In this document: positions 1 to 6,978 of the stretch, piece by piece
Layout: each line of letters starts with the position of its first letter
How positions within the stretch are numbered: the stretch's first letter is position 1
Assembly (NCBI GenBank): GCA_036652035.1
Contig: JAVVWR010000068.1
Coordinates: forward strand, 1-15,240
Reading direction: 5' to 3'
Origin: JAEZVV01 sp036652035
GTDB lineage: Bacteria > Pseudomonadota > Gammaproteobacteria > Burkholderiales > Burkholderiaceae_F
DNA length: 15,240 nt
Program-made: the position numbers and the translations under genes
The notes under the pieces: model-generated
Database searches by the model: none
Told to the model about the DNA's origin: nothing
Seen by the model: the letters and a program-made list of their open reading frames with translations, nothing else

Positions 1-130
1 CCACCCCTTTGGGGCCCTGCGGCGGCCTGAGCCGCTCGGCGCTTCGCGCAGCGAAAGCGCCCCCGCGCAGCGGGCCAGAAACTCACCTCGGCATCACTGG
101 CCGCGGCGAGCAACACGAACAAACAACCGC
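1..130. other. Left edge, no gene recognised
   Basis: This GC-rich stretch carries imperfect inverted repeats (for example around 38-60, GCGCTTCG against CGAAAGCGC). It has no open frame with family features. A minus-strand frame beginning with GTG at 86 stays open to the edge, but its arginine- and alanine-rich translation looks like noise. It lies downstream of the operon terminator and is probably intergenic. Confidence 0.5.
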
Positions 131-157
131 AAAACAAAAGGGGCGCCGCAGCGCCCC
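131..157 (-). terminator. Intrinsic terminator of the pyrE operon
   Basis: Read on the minus strand, a perfect 7-bp stem GGGGCGC/GCGCCCC with a 4-base loop (TGCG) is followed at once by TTTTGTTTT. It sits about 20 bp beyond the stop codon at 179, so it ends the minus-strand pyrE, DUF4124 and exported-protein operon. Stem strength and the T-run make this a textbook factor-independent terminator. Confidence 0.85.
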
Positions 158-178
158 TCATTCATCCGCCCCAAAACC

Positions 179-643
179 TCAAGAACAAGCCGATCTCAAG
201 CGCCGCATCTGCACATGCGACGGCGGGAACTTGGCCGGATCATCACCAGGATAGAAATCGGTGCCAGGAATCATCTGCAGCCCGCCTTCAAGCGACGGCC
301 AGCCGCGCACCACGGTGACCGGGCTGCCGAGCGAGCCCGGCGCGATCGCCCGGCTGTCGATGTCGCTGCGGCAGACCAGAACCTCGCCGCCGCGCTCTCG
401 CGCCGTTGCGAGCCGCTGGCGCAGAGCGGCGCCACCGGGGCCGGCCAGCGCTTCTTGCGCGGGCGGCAGCACCAAAAGGTAGAAGCGGCCGGGGCTCGGG
501 TTGGCGGCCAGCGCCTGATTCAGTGCCACACCAAGCTCGATCTGCGGACCGGCGATGTAGAGGCCGCCGGCGTCCTGCGCCACGGCCGGCGCCGCCAGTC
601 CGGCGAGCAGAGCGATAGCGAGTAGAGAGGATTTGAACTTCAT
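179..643 (-). CDS. Small exported protein of unknown function
   Basis: The product is 154 residues and I do not recognise a named family with confidence. It begins with a clear Sec signal peptide (MKFKSS, then a hydrophobic core, with an AVAQD cleavage site near residues 21-24), so the mature protein of about 131 residues should be periplasmic. Residues 85-117 (GGEVLVCRSDID, then SPVTVVRGWPSL) have a beta-strand-Cys pattern loosely like DsrE-type proteins, but this is only a resemblance. The start at 643 is preferred over an upstream ATG at 709 because it begins the signal peptide and has a GGGAG ribosome-binding site 6 bases upstream. It is the last gene of the pyrE operon, 28 bp after the DUF4124 gene and just before the terminator. 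Confidence 0.75.
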   Translation of the reverse strand: MKFKSSLLAIALLAGLAAPAVAQDAGGLYIAGPQIELGVALNQALAANPSPGRFYLLVLPPAQEALAGPGGAALRQRLATARERGGEVLVCRSDIDSRAIAPGSLGSPVTVVRGWPSLEGGLQMIPGTDFYPGDDPAKFPPSHVQMRRLRSACS

Positions 644-671
644 GCGGACTCCCGGGTAGCCGAGGCGCGTG

Positions 672-1313
672 TCAGCGCTTGAGATCGGCGGCGGCCGACC
701 GCGCGCCACCGCCCACCAGCTCGCGGAAACGGGCGAGCTCGGCGTCGAACTGCAAGCTGATGCGATCCATCTCGACCGTGGTGTCGGCCATGATGCGTTC
801 CTCGGTCTTGACCAGTTCAGCGTTGTTCACATACGCCCGCTTGAGGGCGTTGGGCACCTCGCGCTTGGCGTAGAACTCGGCCTCGTTGTCGAGCTTCTTG
901 CGATCGCCCGCCAGCCGCGCCAGGCGATCGCGCGAGCGCTGAATCTGCGCCTCGCGGCTGGCCAGCGCCTTGGCGCGCGCGGCCTGGATATCGCCCTCAG
1001 AGGCATAGGCCTCGAGCAGAGAGCGGTCGCGCCGGCGCTGCTCGAGCAGGCGCTGCGCTTCTTCGGCCTTGCGGCGGTCTTCGGCGACCTTGGCGGCGCG
1101 CTGCTCAGGGCTGAGCGGCGCGGCGATCACCTGCCGCAGCGAGCCGTCGCGGTTGAGGACGCGGAGATCCGAATGGACGCACTCGGGCGGCGGGCGATCA
1201 CCCGTATGGGTCTTGCCACGGGTGTCGATGCAGACGTAGAGCGGCGCCTGTGGCTGGGCTTGCGCCCAGGTACAGGCGGCCAGCAAGACAAGGGCGAGAA
1301 GCCTAGGCGCCAT
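672..1313 (-). CDS. DUF4124-type coiled-coil envelope protein
   Basis: The product is 213 residues. Residues 1-20 form a short hydrophobic export signal. L11-A12-A13-C14 fits a lipobox, so it could be a lipoprotein, but a signal-peptidase I site at about A18-Q-A20 is also possible. Residues 24-60 (LYVCIDTRGKTHTGDRPPPEC) match the N-terminal pattern of DUF4124 proteins, a small beta domain common in beta- and gammaproteobacterial envelope proteins. Residues 68-150 are strongly charged, rich in Arg, Glu, Ala and Gln, and predict a long coiled coil. The start ATG at 1313 lies inside the end of pyrE (11-base overlap), which suggests translational coupling. No enzymatic motif is visible. The role is unknown; a structural or scaffolding function is inference. 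Confidence 0.8.
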   Translation of the reverse strand: MAPRLLALVLLAACTWAQAQPQAPLYVCIDTRGKTHTGDRPPPECVHSDLRVLNRDGSLRQVIAAPLSPEQRAAKVAEDRRKAEEAQRLLEQRRRDRSLLEAYASEGDIQAARAKALASREAQIQRSRDRLARLAGDRKKLDNEAEFYAKREVPNALKRAYVNNAELVKTEERIMADTTVEMDRISLQFDAELARFRELVGGGARSAAADLKR

Positions 1314-1980
1314 AACGGGTGCGGTAGGCCGCGACGGCGGCTTTGAAGGGCTGGGCTGCGGCGGCGTGCGAGGAACCGGAATCAAGAAAGGCCATCAGGT
1401 CGGCCAGGTTGGCGATCGTCACCACTGGCATGTCATAGCTCTTTTCGACGTCCTGCACCGCGGAGTGCGGCGACAGCGCGTCATCGGGGCCGGCGCGTTC
1501 CATCCGGTCGAGCGCGATCAGCACGCCGGCGGGCGTGGCGCCGGCAGCGCGGATCAGTTCGACCGATTCGCGCACCGAGGTGCCGGCGGTGATCACGTCG
1601 TCGATCACCACCACCCGGCCGGCGAGCGGCGCGCCGACAATGGTGCCGCCTTCGCCGTGGTCCTTGGCTTCCTTGCGGTTGAAGGCGTAGGGCACGTCGC
1701 GGCCGAGCTCGGCGAGCTTGACGGCCACCGCGGCGGCGAGCGGAATGCCCTTGTAGGCCGGGCCGAAGATCATGTCGAACTGGATCCGGCCCTGGCGTTC
1801 GGCGTCGAGCAGGCTGCGGGCGTAGAAGTCGGCCAGGCGGGCGAGCAGGGCGCCGCGGTTGAACAGGCCGGCGTTGAAAAAGTAGGGCGAGAGCCGGCCG
1901 GCCTTGGTCTTGAACTCGCCGAAGCGAAGCACCTGGGCGTCGAGGGCGAACTCAATGAACTGCTGCTGGATCGAAGACAT
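1303..1980 (-). CDS. pyrE: Orotate phosphoribosyltransferase PyrE
   Basis: Catalyses orotate plus PRPP to orotidine 5'-phosphate plus pyrophosphate, the fifth step of de novo pyrimidine synthesis, in the cytoplasm. The 225-residue length is normal for the bacterial enzyme. The PRPP-binding signature VVVIDDVITAGTS is at residues 123-135, the flexible catalytic loop RKEAKDHGEGG at 102-112, and the N-terminal FGEFKTKAGRLSPYFFN substrate region at 20-36. The frame stays open upstream to 2301, but that extension overlaps the divergent exonuclease gene and has no homology-like features; the ATG at 1980 gives the canonical MSSIQQQFIEFAL start. It is the first gene of a three-gene operon. Identification is secure from the motifs. 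Confidence 0.97.
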   Translation of the reverse strand: MSSIQQQFIEFALDAQVLRFGEFKTKAGRLSPYFFNAGLFNRGALLARLADFYARSLLDAERQGRIQFDMIFGPAYKGIPLAAAVAVKLAELGRDVPYAFNRKEAKDHGEGGTIVGAPLAGRVVVIDDVITAGTSVRESVELIRAAGATPAGVLIALDRMERAGPDDALSPHSAVQDVEKSYDMPVVTIANLADLMAFLDSGSSHAAAAQPFKAAVAAYRTRYGA

Positions 1981-2073
1981 GGATATCCCGGGGAAGATTG
2001 AATTGTGCCCGATAGGGCGGCTTTGCCTAGATCGTAAATAATTGCAGCTTCCCGCGACTGCGAAGAAGACAAC
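1981..2073. promoter_or_regulatory. Divergent promoter region pyrE / exodeoxyribonuclease III
   Basis: The 93-bp spacer separates two divergently transcribed genes, so both promoters should lie here or just inside the genes. It includes the most AT-rich patch nearby (2031-2044, around GTAAATAATT). I cannot choose a convincing -35/-10 pair for either direction; plus-strand TTGTGC at 2003-2008 with CCTAGA at 2026-2031 (17-bp spacing) is one weak option. Confidence 0.45.
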
Positions 2074-2850
2074 GTGTTCCGTATCGTTTCCCTCAATGCC
2101 AACGGCATCCGCTCGGCTGCCACCAAGGGCTTGTTCGACTGGCTCGACACCCAGGACGCCGACGTCGTCTGCCTGCAAGAGGTCAAGGCGCACGAAGCCG
2201 ATGTCCCTGCGCCCTTGCGCCATCGCCACGGCCAGAGCGCCTGGTTCCACTGCGCCGAGAAAAAGGGCTACTCGGGCTGCGCGATCTATTCGCGCCATCA
2301 CCCCAAGAGCGTGCGCCTGGGGTTCGGCTCGACCGAGTTCGACCCCGAGGGCCGTTACGTCGAAGCCGATTTCGGCGCCGTGACCGTGATCTCTGCGTAT
2401 TTTCCCTCGGGCTCAAGCTCGGAAGAGCGGCAACAGGCCAAGTTCCGCTTCCTCGCCGAGTTCCTGCCGCACATGGACGCCTTGAAGGCGAGCGGGCGCG
2501 AAGTGATCCTGTGCGGCGACATCAACATCGCGCACAAGGCCATCGACCTCAAGAACTGGCGCAGCAACCAGAAGAACTCGGGCTTTTTGCCCGAGGAGCG
2601 CGAGTGGATGACGCAACTGCTCGAAACCCACGGCTGGGTCGACGTCTTCCGCACGCTCGAAGCCGGCCCCGATCTCTACACCTGGTGGAGCAACCGCGGC
2701 CAGGCCTGGGCCAAGAACGTCGGGTGGCGTCTGGACTACCAGCTCGCCACCCCCGGCATCGCAGCGCAAGCCAAGCGCAGCTCGATCCACAAGGAGCAGC
2801 GCTTCTCGGACCACGCGCCGCTCACGATCGATTACGACTTTGAGCTATGA
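2074..2850 (+). CDS. xth: Exodeoxyribonuclease III (AP endonuclease, ExoIII/ExoA family)
   Basis: A Mg-dependent 3'-5' exonuclease and apurinic/apyrimidinic endonuclease of base-excision repair, with an endonuclease/exonuclease/phosphatase fold. At 258 residues it is full length. Visible active-site positions are N8 in SLNANGIR, E36 in LQEVK, D149 and N151 in CGDINIAHK, D221 in RLDYQ, and the terminal D246-H247 pair in SDHAPL. The chosen start is GTG at 2074, because no in-frame ATG lies upstream and the MFRIVSLNANGIRSA opening matches the family. A weak GAAGAAGA sequence precedes it. It is transcribed divergently from pyrE, an arrangement I recall from related betaproteobacteria. The choice among the names xth, xthA and exoA is uncertain; the family is not. 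Confidence 0.95.
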   Translation: MFRIVSLNANGIRSAATKGLFDWLDTQDADVVCLQEVKAHEADVPAPLRHRHGQSAWFHCAEKKGYSGCAIYSRHHPKSVRLGFGSTEFDPEGRYVEADFGAVTVISAYFPSGSSSEERQQAKFRFLAEFLPHMDALKASGREVILCGDINIAHKAIDLKNWRSNQKNSGFLPEEREWMTQLLETHGWVDVFRTLEAGPDLYTWWSNRGQAWAKNVGWRLDYQLATPGIAAQAKRSSIHKEQRFSDHAPLTIDYDFEL

Positions 2851-2871
2851 CGCCGTCAGGAACGCCTTGAG

Positions 2872-2891
2872 CGGTTGCCACTCGACAACCG
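2872..2891 (+). other. Weak hairpin after exodeoxyribonuclease III
   Basis: CGGTTG (2872-2877) pairs with CAACCG (2886-2891) across an 8-base loop, 22 bp after the stop codon of the exonuclease gene. There is no T-run, so termination here is only a possibility. The rest of the 149-bp spacer (2851-2999) shows no gene and no clear ribosome-binding site for the next gene. Confidence 0.3.
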
Positions 2892-2999
2892 AGCAAGCGC
2901 CCGCTCAGCGACTCGCGCCCTCCCCTTGCGCGGACACGAGCGCGATGGGCGCCGTCGGCGCAAGCAGCGGTTCGGCGCGTAACGCGATCCCTTAGACAG

Positions 3000-3527
3000 A
3001 TGCCCTTCACACCTTTCCACATGGGCGTGGGCTTGGTCGCCAAGGCTGGCGGCGACAGCCGCATCAGCCTCATCAGCTTCGGCCTGGCGCAGATCGCCAT
3101 GGACATCGAGCCCGGCATCGGCATGCTCAACAGTGCGGCTGTGCTGCATGGATGGACGCACACGGTTGCAGGCGCGTTGGCCATCGCTGCTGCGCTAACC
3201 GTCGTTGCGCCGTGGGTCGTCCGAGTCGTGGTCGCCCGCTGGAACGTTGAGGTCAGCCACTACGGCCTGGCTTGGCTGACGGTGGACCCGCCGTGCCGAT
3301 GGTCAGCCGTGGCGGCAGGGGCGTTCTTCGGAACCCTGAGCCATGTGCTTCTTGACACGCTGATTCACGCGGACATGGCCCCGTTCGGGCCGCTGTTCGT
3401 ACGGAATCCAATGCTGGGCTGGGTTGAGCACGACACGGTCTACGGGACTTGTACTTTCGGGATCCTCGCCGGCTCGCTGCTTTGGCTGTTACGCAAGTGG
3501 TTCAGGCGGCAGTCGACGAAGGGATAA
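3000..3527 (+). CDS. Integral membrane protein, putative metal-dependent hydrolase (DUF4184/YdjM-like)
   Basis: The product is 175 residues. It opens with MPFTPFHMGVG, a start typical of a group of multi-span membrane proteins annotated as membrane-bound metal-dependent hydrolases. Conserved-looking polar residues lie at membrane edges: H7, D35 in AMDIEP, H50 and H54 in HGWTHT, H115 and D119 in GTLSHVLLD, H123, and H144. This His/Asp spacing is what suggests a metal site. Hydrophobic segments lie at about 22-38, 57-79, 102-120 and 147-165. The substrate is unknown, and the hydrolase label rests on family resemblance only. No good ribosome-binding site precedes the ATG. It sits with the next gene between two conserved housekeeping genes and uses somewhat more AT-ending codons than its neighbours. 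Confidence 0.75.
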   Translation: MPFTPFHMGVGLVAKAGGDSRISLISFGLAQIAMDIEPGIGMLNSAAVLHGWTHTVAGALAIAAALTVVAPWVVRVVVARWNVEVSHYGLAWLTVDPPCRWSAVAAGAFFGTLSHVLLDTLIHADMAPFGPLFVRNPMLGWVEHDTVYGTCTFGILAGSLLWLLRKWFRRQSTKG

Positions 3528-3579
3528 TTAAGCAACACGCGCGATTTCTCGTGCGTTGATGTTGCAAAGGCGAAATTGC

Positions 3580-4194
3580 ATGCGGTTCAGAGTAAAGAAG
3601 CTGTTGACGCCGTTTGTCCTGATGGCGGCGCCGTTCCTGCTCATCAATGGCTTCACCGTCCTTGGCCTGGGCGCATGGCGTACGGCCGGCATTGAGCTGC
3701 TCCTACTTCCGGCCCTGGTGGCGTTTGTCACCCTGGTCGCTGCTCTTTTCATTTCCCTGAGTAGCCGCTATCGACCGCAGGCGCTGAACATGGTCGCAAC
3801 GTCACTGGGTATCGTTCTAGGTTGCGTCTTCGGCGCGATCGTCGGCAGAGAGTTGCGGATGTACGCGTTCGAGCTCGCCGCCACGCGAGCTGCCCCGTTG
3901 GTGGCGGCGGTCTCGGCTTACGAAAAGGACCATGGTGTTCCGCCCCGAACGCTGGAGGAACTCGTCCCCGCCCATCTGCCGAAGCTGCCGGACCGGTTGC
4001 CGCCCCTGCGTTTGGTGAGTGGCGAGGTCGCGACGAGGGAATACCAAGGCAACCCGTGGGTTTTGGTAGCGCTCGTGCCAGGCGGGCTCATCAACTGGGA
4101 CACGTTCCTCTACCTACCGAAGCAAAACTACCCGGCGACCGGCTACGGGGGAGCCCTGCAGCGCATCGGGGATTGGGCCTATGTTCACGAGTGA
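3580..4194 (+). CDS. Hypothetical membrane protein with soluble C-terminal domain
   Basis: The product is 204 residues of unknown function. Three hydrophobic segments lie at about residues 11-32, 36-60 and 70-90, followed by a soluble domain at 95-204. Residues 104-137 (APLVAAVSAYEKDHGVPP, then LEELVPAHLPKLP) follow the pattern 'residues - YxxDHGxxPxxLeeLVPxYLP' seen in pseudopilin-like and related envelope proteins; I read it as a fold hint, not a function. ATG 3580 is preferred because AAAGG lies 9 bases upstream; an ATG at 3559 would add seven residues. It follows the preceding membrane gene by 52 bp and may be co-transcribed. Its last bases are the first bases of the 55-bp duplication flanking the scaffold gap; the stop codon occurs before the gap, so the gene is complete. 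Confidence 0.7.
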   Translation: MRFRVKKLLTPFVLMAAPFLLINGFTVLGLGAWRTAGIELLLLPALVAFVTLVAALFISLSSRYRPQALNMVATSLGIVLGCVFGAIVGRELRMYAFELAATRAAPLVAAVSAYEKDHGVPPRTLEELVPAHLPKLPDRLPPLRLVSGEVATREYQGNPWVLVALVPGGLINWDTFLYLPKQNYPATGYGGALQRIGDWAYVHE

Positions 4195-4241
4195 CCCATC
4201 ACCAAAACTGGCAGCGATGGCCACCGGGCTGCTCGCCGCCG
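4187..4241 (+). repeat. Left copy of 55-bp duplication flanking the gap
   Basis: These 55 bases, running up to the first N, are identical to 4342-4396. The exact identity and abrupt ends at the gap mark it as an assembly overlap, not a biological repeat. Confidence 0.95.
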
Positions 4242-4341
4242 NNNNNNNNNNNNNNNNNNNNNNNNNNNNNNNNNNNNNNNNNNNNNNNNNNNNNNNNNNN
4301 NNNNNNNNNNNNNNNNNNNNNNNNNNNNNNNNNNNNNNNNN
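4242..4341. other. Scaffold gap of exactly 100 N
   Basis: This is a run of 100 undefined bases, the conventional placeholder for a gap of unknown size. Because both flanks carry the same 55 bases, the true sequence most likely has one copy and no gap. The real distance from the stop codon at 4194 to the rsuA start would then be about 96 bp. Confidence 0.97.
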
Positions 4342-4396
4342 ACGAGTGACCCATCACCAAAACTGGCAGCGATGGCCACCGGGCTGCTCGCCGCCG
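4342..4396 (+). repeat. Right copy of 55-bp duplication flanking the gap
   Basis: Identical to 4187-4241 and beginning immediately after the last N. Removing one copy and the N run restores a continuous spacer that leads into rsuA. Confidence 0.95.
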
Positions 4397-4445
4397 GAGT
4401 TTCGGTGCTGTCATTGCCACAACGTCTTTAAAGGGCTTGCCAACC

Positions 4446-5144
4446 ATGCAACTTGCACAAATCCTCTTCTCGCAAGGTTTCGGCACCCGCCGCGAATGCG
4501 CCAGCCTGATCCGCCACGGCGCGGTCGAGGTCGAAGGCGCGGTGGTCGAAGACCCCTGGGCCGAGTACGACCCGGCGGGCTTTACCTTCCACTTCAAGGG
4601 CGAACCCTGGAGCTACCACGAGAAGGCGCTGATCGTTCTCAACAAGCCCGCCGGCTACGAGTGTTCGCAAAAGCCGCGCAACCACCCCAGCATCATGACC
4701 CTGCTGCCGCCGCCCTTGCGCACCCGCGGCATCCAGCCGGTGGGCCGGCTCGACCAGGACACCACCGGCCTTTTGCTGCTGACCGACGACGGCGCGTTGA
4801 TCCATCGCCTGACTCATCCCAAGCGCCACATGACCAAGGTCTACGAGGCCACGACCGCTGATGAAGTGACGCCTGCCAGCATCGCCAAACTGCTCACCGG
4901 CGTGGTGCTCGACGACGACCCCGCGCCCGTCCACGCCGTGGCCTGCGAAGCCACCGGTTCGCACTCGCTGCGCATGACGCTCACCGAAGGCCGCTATCAC
5001 CAGGTCAAGCGGATGATCGCGGCGGTCGGCAACCGGGTCGAACTGCTGCACCGTTCGGCTTTTGGAGCCCTCACCCTACCGGCCGATCTCAAGCCCGGCG
5101 AATGGGCCTGGATCGACCGCCCAAGCGCCGTGACCGGCGATTAA
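4446..5144 (+). CDS. rsuA: 16S rRNA pseudouridine(516) synthase RsuA family
   Basis: Isomerises a uridine to pseudouridine in 16S rRNA (U516 in E. coli numbering). The product has 232 residues, the normal length. An S4 RNA-binding domain spans about residues 1-50 (QGFGTRRECASLIRHGAVEVEG). Motif I, LNKPAG, is at 65-70; the catalytic motif GRLDQDTTGLLLLTDDG is at 100-116 with catalytic D103; HPKRHMTKVYEA follows at 124-135 and EGRYHQVKRM at 181-190. ATG 4446 is chosen because AAAGGG lies about 10 bases upstream; a TTG at 4437 is possible but unneeded. The assignment to RsuA over other RsuA/RluB/E/F members rests on the single-domain layout and the KPAGYECS stretch, and is fairly but not completely sure. 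Confidence 0.93.
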   Translation: MQLAQILFSQGFGTRRECASLIRHGAVEVEGAVVEDPWAEYDPAGFTFHFKGEPWSYHEKALIVLNKPAGYECSQKPRNHPSIMTLLPPPLRTRGIQPVGRLDQDTTGLLLLTDDGALIHRLTHPKRHMTKVYEATTADEVTPASIAKLLTGVVLDDDPAPVHAVACEATGSHSLRMTLTEGRYHQVKRMIAAVGNRVELLHRSAFGALTLPADLKPGEWAWIDRPSAVTGD

Positions 5145-5152
5145 GGGTTATT

Positions 5153-5178
5153 CCGCTCGCGGCCTGCGCCGCGAGCGG
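5153..5178 (+). terminator. Perfect GC hairpin after rsuA, possible terminator
   Basis: CCGCTCGCGG (5153-5162) and CCGCGAGCGG (5169-5178) form a perfect 10-bp stem with a 6-base loop, starting 9 bp after the rsuA stop codon. No T-run follows, so it is not a classic intrinsic terminator; it may slow polymerase, protect the 3' end or act with Rho. Confidence 0.5.
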
Positions 5179-5245
5179 GCGCTCGCTCCCGTATCGTCGA
5201 TGCCCTTGCGCGCCCTCCCCCGGCGCCTCTCCCCTCGGCAGCACG

Positions 5246-6082
5246 ATGAATCGGTATTCCTTCGACGGCCTTGTCAGCCAAAGCGTCGCTCGACGCGACG
5301 CCCTGCTCGGCGCCACCGGCCGCTATTTCCTGTCAGCAATGTTCGCCGGCAGCATGATCGCCATCGCGATGGCGGTCAGCATGCGGCTGGGCCAGCTGCT
5401 CGCGGCCAACGGTTCGCCTTACTTTGCTCTCGCCTACGCCGGTTTTTTCGGCACCGCGCTGGTCTGCATCATCGTGTCGCGCACCGATCTCTTCACCAGC
5501 AATGTGATGTTCATGACGGTCGCCCGCCTGTGCGGGCGCGTCACCACCGGCCAGACGCTGGCGAGCTGGACCGTGGTCTACGCCGGCAACCTCGCCGGGA
5601 TCCTGCTCTTTACCGCGATCTGGACCCTGGCCGGCGGGCTGGGCCACTATCCGCTCGACCATATCGCGAGCCGGATCGCCACGATCAAGACCGAGGGCTC
5701 GTTTAGCAAGATCTTCTGGGCTGGCGTGCTGTGCAACTGGCTGGTGTGCCTGGCGGTGTGGCTGCCCGCCAAGCTGGAAAACGAGATGGCCAAGATCGCC
5801 CTCGTCTTCATCCTGGTGTTCGCGTTTTTCTTCTCGGGCTTTGAGCACTGCATCGCCAGCATGGCGCTGTTCGCTCTGGTGGGCGCGCATTCACCCGAGT
5901 CGCTGACGCTGGCGGCGGTGATGGACAACCTGGTGCCCGCCACGCTCGGCAATATCGTCGGCGGCGCGATCGGCGTCGGGCTGGTGGCCTGGGTTCTGGA
6001 GCGGCATACGCTGCCACCCGCCACCACCAGCGCCCTCAACGACGAGCCAACGGGCGCCGCTCTGCCGCAGTCAGCGCGCTGA
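5246..6082 (+). CDS. Formate/nitrite transporter (FNT) family channel
   Basis: The 278-residue product is an inner-membrane channel of the FocA/NirC family, which forms pentamers passing formate, nitrite or similar monovalent anions. Family signatures are visible: residues 79-90 (RTDLFTSNVMFM) matching the LFTGNxM re-entrant loop, 160-172 (GVLCNWLVCLAVW), 198-206 (GFEHCIASM) with the pore histidine at H201, and 228-240 (NLVPATLGNIVGG). About six hydrophobic segments are present. The substrate cannot be set from sequence by eye, and no formate lyase or nitrite reductase gene is near, so no symbol is given. ATG 5246 begins the conserved N-terminus; the frame remains open back to 5102 but that part reads as out-of-frame rsuA. 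No strong ribosome-binding site is seen. It converges on the M48 protease gene, 41 bp away. Confidence 0.9.
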   Translation: MNRYSFDGLVSQSVARRDALLGATGRYFLSAMFAGSMIAIAMAVSMRLGQLLAANGSPYFALAYAGFFGTALVCIIVSRTDLFTSNVMFMTVARLCGRVTTGQTLASWTVVYAGNLAGILLFTAIWTLAGGLGHYPLDHIASRIATIKTEGSFSKIFWAGVLCNWLVCLAVWLPAKLENEMAKIALVFILVFAFFFSGFEHCIASMALFALVGAHSPESLTLAAVMDNLVPATLGNIVGGAIGVGLVAWVLERHTLPPATTSALNDEPTGAALPQSAR

Positions 6083-6123
6083 TTCCGCCGGCTTGGCTCG
6101 CTCGGCCTTGCGCCAGGCGATCT

Positions 6124-6912
6124 TCACCGCGCCGCCCGATAAAGCGGCATCACCTGCGGCAGGGCCGCTTCGATTTCCTTGATCCGCTTCTGGTGGTCGG
6201 GGTGGGTCGAGAGCCATTGCGGCGGCTGGCCACCGCCCAGCTTGCTCATCTTCTGCCACACGCTGACCGCGGCACGCGGGTCGTAGCCGGCGCGAGCGGC
6301 CATCTCAAGACCGGCGAGGTCGGCGTCAACCTCCTGCCCGCGTGAGTAAGGCAGCGCTAGCGCGACCTCGGCCGCCTGCGCCAGCGCCGCCGTGCCCAGA
6401 TCACCCAGGCCGAAATACATCGACAACGCCGCCACCCCGACGTTCTGCGCCAGCTGGCTCTGCATCCGCGCGCGGCCATGCTCAAGCACGGCGTGAGCGA
6501 TTTCATGGCCGATCACCGCGGCCAGTTCGTCATCGGACAGGCCGAGCTGGTCGATCAAACCCGAGTAGACCGCGATCTTGCCGCCTGGCATGGCAAAGGC
6601 ATTGACCGTGGGCGCGTGGAAGACATTGGCTTCCCAGCGCCAGTTGGCGATCGCCGGATTAAAGCGCCGGCCCTGCGGAATCAGGCGCTCAGCGATGGCA
6701 CGCACCCGGGCGGTCTGCCCCGGGTCGCGGTTGAGCGCGCCCTTGGCGCGCGCCTCGGCCAGCATCTGGGCGTATTGCTGCGCCGAGGTCTGGTTGGCCA
6801 TGGCTTCCGGCAACACCAGAAAGCGCGGACGCTGCACCTCGACCTGCGCCTGGGCGACGGTGGCCGCCAGCACGAGCACGGCGGCGGACAGACAGTGAAT
6901 CAGTCGTTTCAT
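6124..6912 (-). CDS. Exported M48-family zinc metalloprotease
   Basis: A 262-residue single-domain metallopeptidase of the M48 (HtpX/Oma1-like) group, similar in layout to periplasmic LoiP/YcaL-type proteases. Residues 1-22 form a signal peptide with an AQA-Q cleavage region. The zinc motif HEIAH is at 136-140 (E137 catalytic), the third ligand is E194 in SRGQEVDADLAG, and STHPDHQKRI at 235-244 is the conserved C-terminal motif. NAFAMPGGKIAVYSGLID at 104-121 is also typical. It lacks the TPR repeats of BepA. The product probably acts in the periplasm on misfolded envelope proteins, by analogy. It is divergent from ampG with a 66-bp spacer, and a GAAGAAC sequence just before the ATG may serve as its ribosome-binding site. 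Confidence 0.92.
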   Translation of the reverse strand: MKRLIHCLSAAVLVLAATVAQAQVEVQRPRFLVLPEAMANQTSAQQYAQMLAEARAKGALNRDPGQTARVRAIAERLIPQGRRFNPAIANWRWEANVFHAPTVNAFAMPGGKIAVYSGLIDQLGLSDDELAAVIGHEIAHAVLEHGRARMQSQLAQNVGVAALSMYFGLGDLGTAALAQAAEVALALPYSRGQEVDADLAGLEMAARAGYDPRAAVSVWQKMSKLGGGQPPQWLSTHPDHQKRIKEIEAALPQVMPLYRAAR

Positions 6913-6978
6913 GTTCTTCGGTTCAGGTCAGTGGCCAGCGCCGGGCAAGCCTGGCACCGCCATTAGACTCTCACAGAT

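Noticed and set aside
1..86. Minus-strand gene start (GTG at 86) running off the left edge
   Set aside because: The 28-codon translation is compositionally random and the stretch contains inverted repeats; there is no ribosome-binding site or family match.
1981..2301. N-terminal extension of PyrE by 107 residues
   Set aside because: It would overlap the divergent exodeoxyribonuclease III gene, and PyrE proteins start at the MSSIQQQF-like position.
4187..4396. Direct repeat flanking a missing mobile element
   Set aside because: The copies abut the N run exactly, and 55 bp is much longer than insertion-sequence target duplications; an assembly overlap explains it better.
5102..5245. N-terminal extension of the FNT channel from 5102
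   Set aside because: Overlaps the end of rsuA in another frame and the hairpin after it; the residues are Arg/Pro/Cys-rich, unlike any FNT N-terminus.
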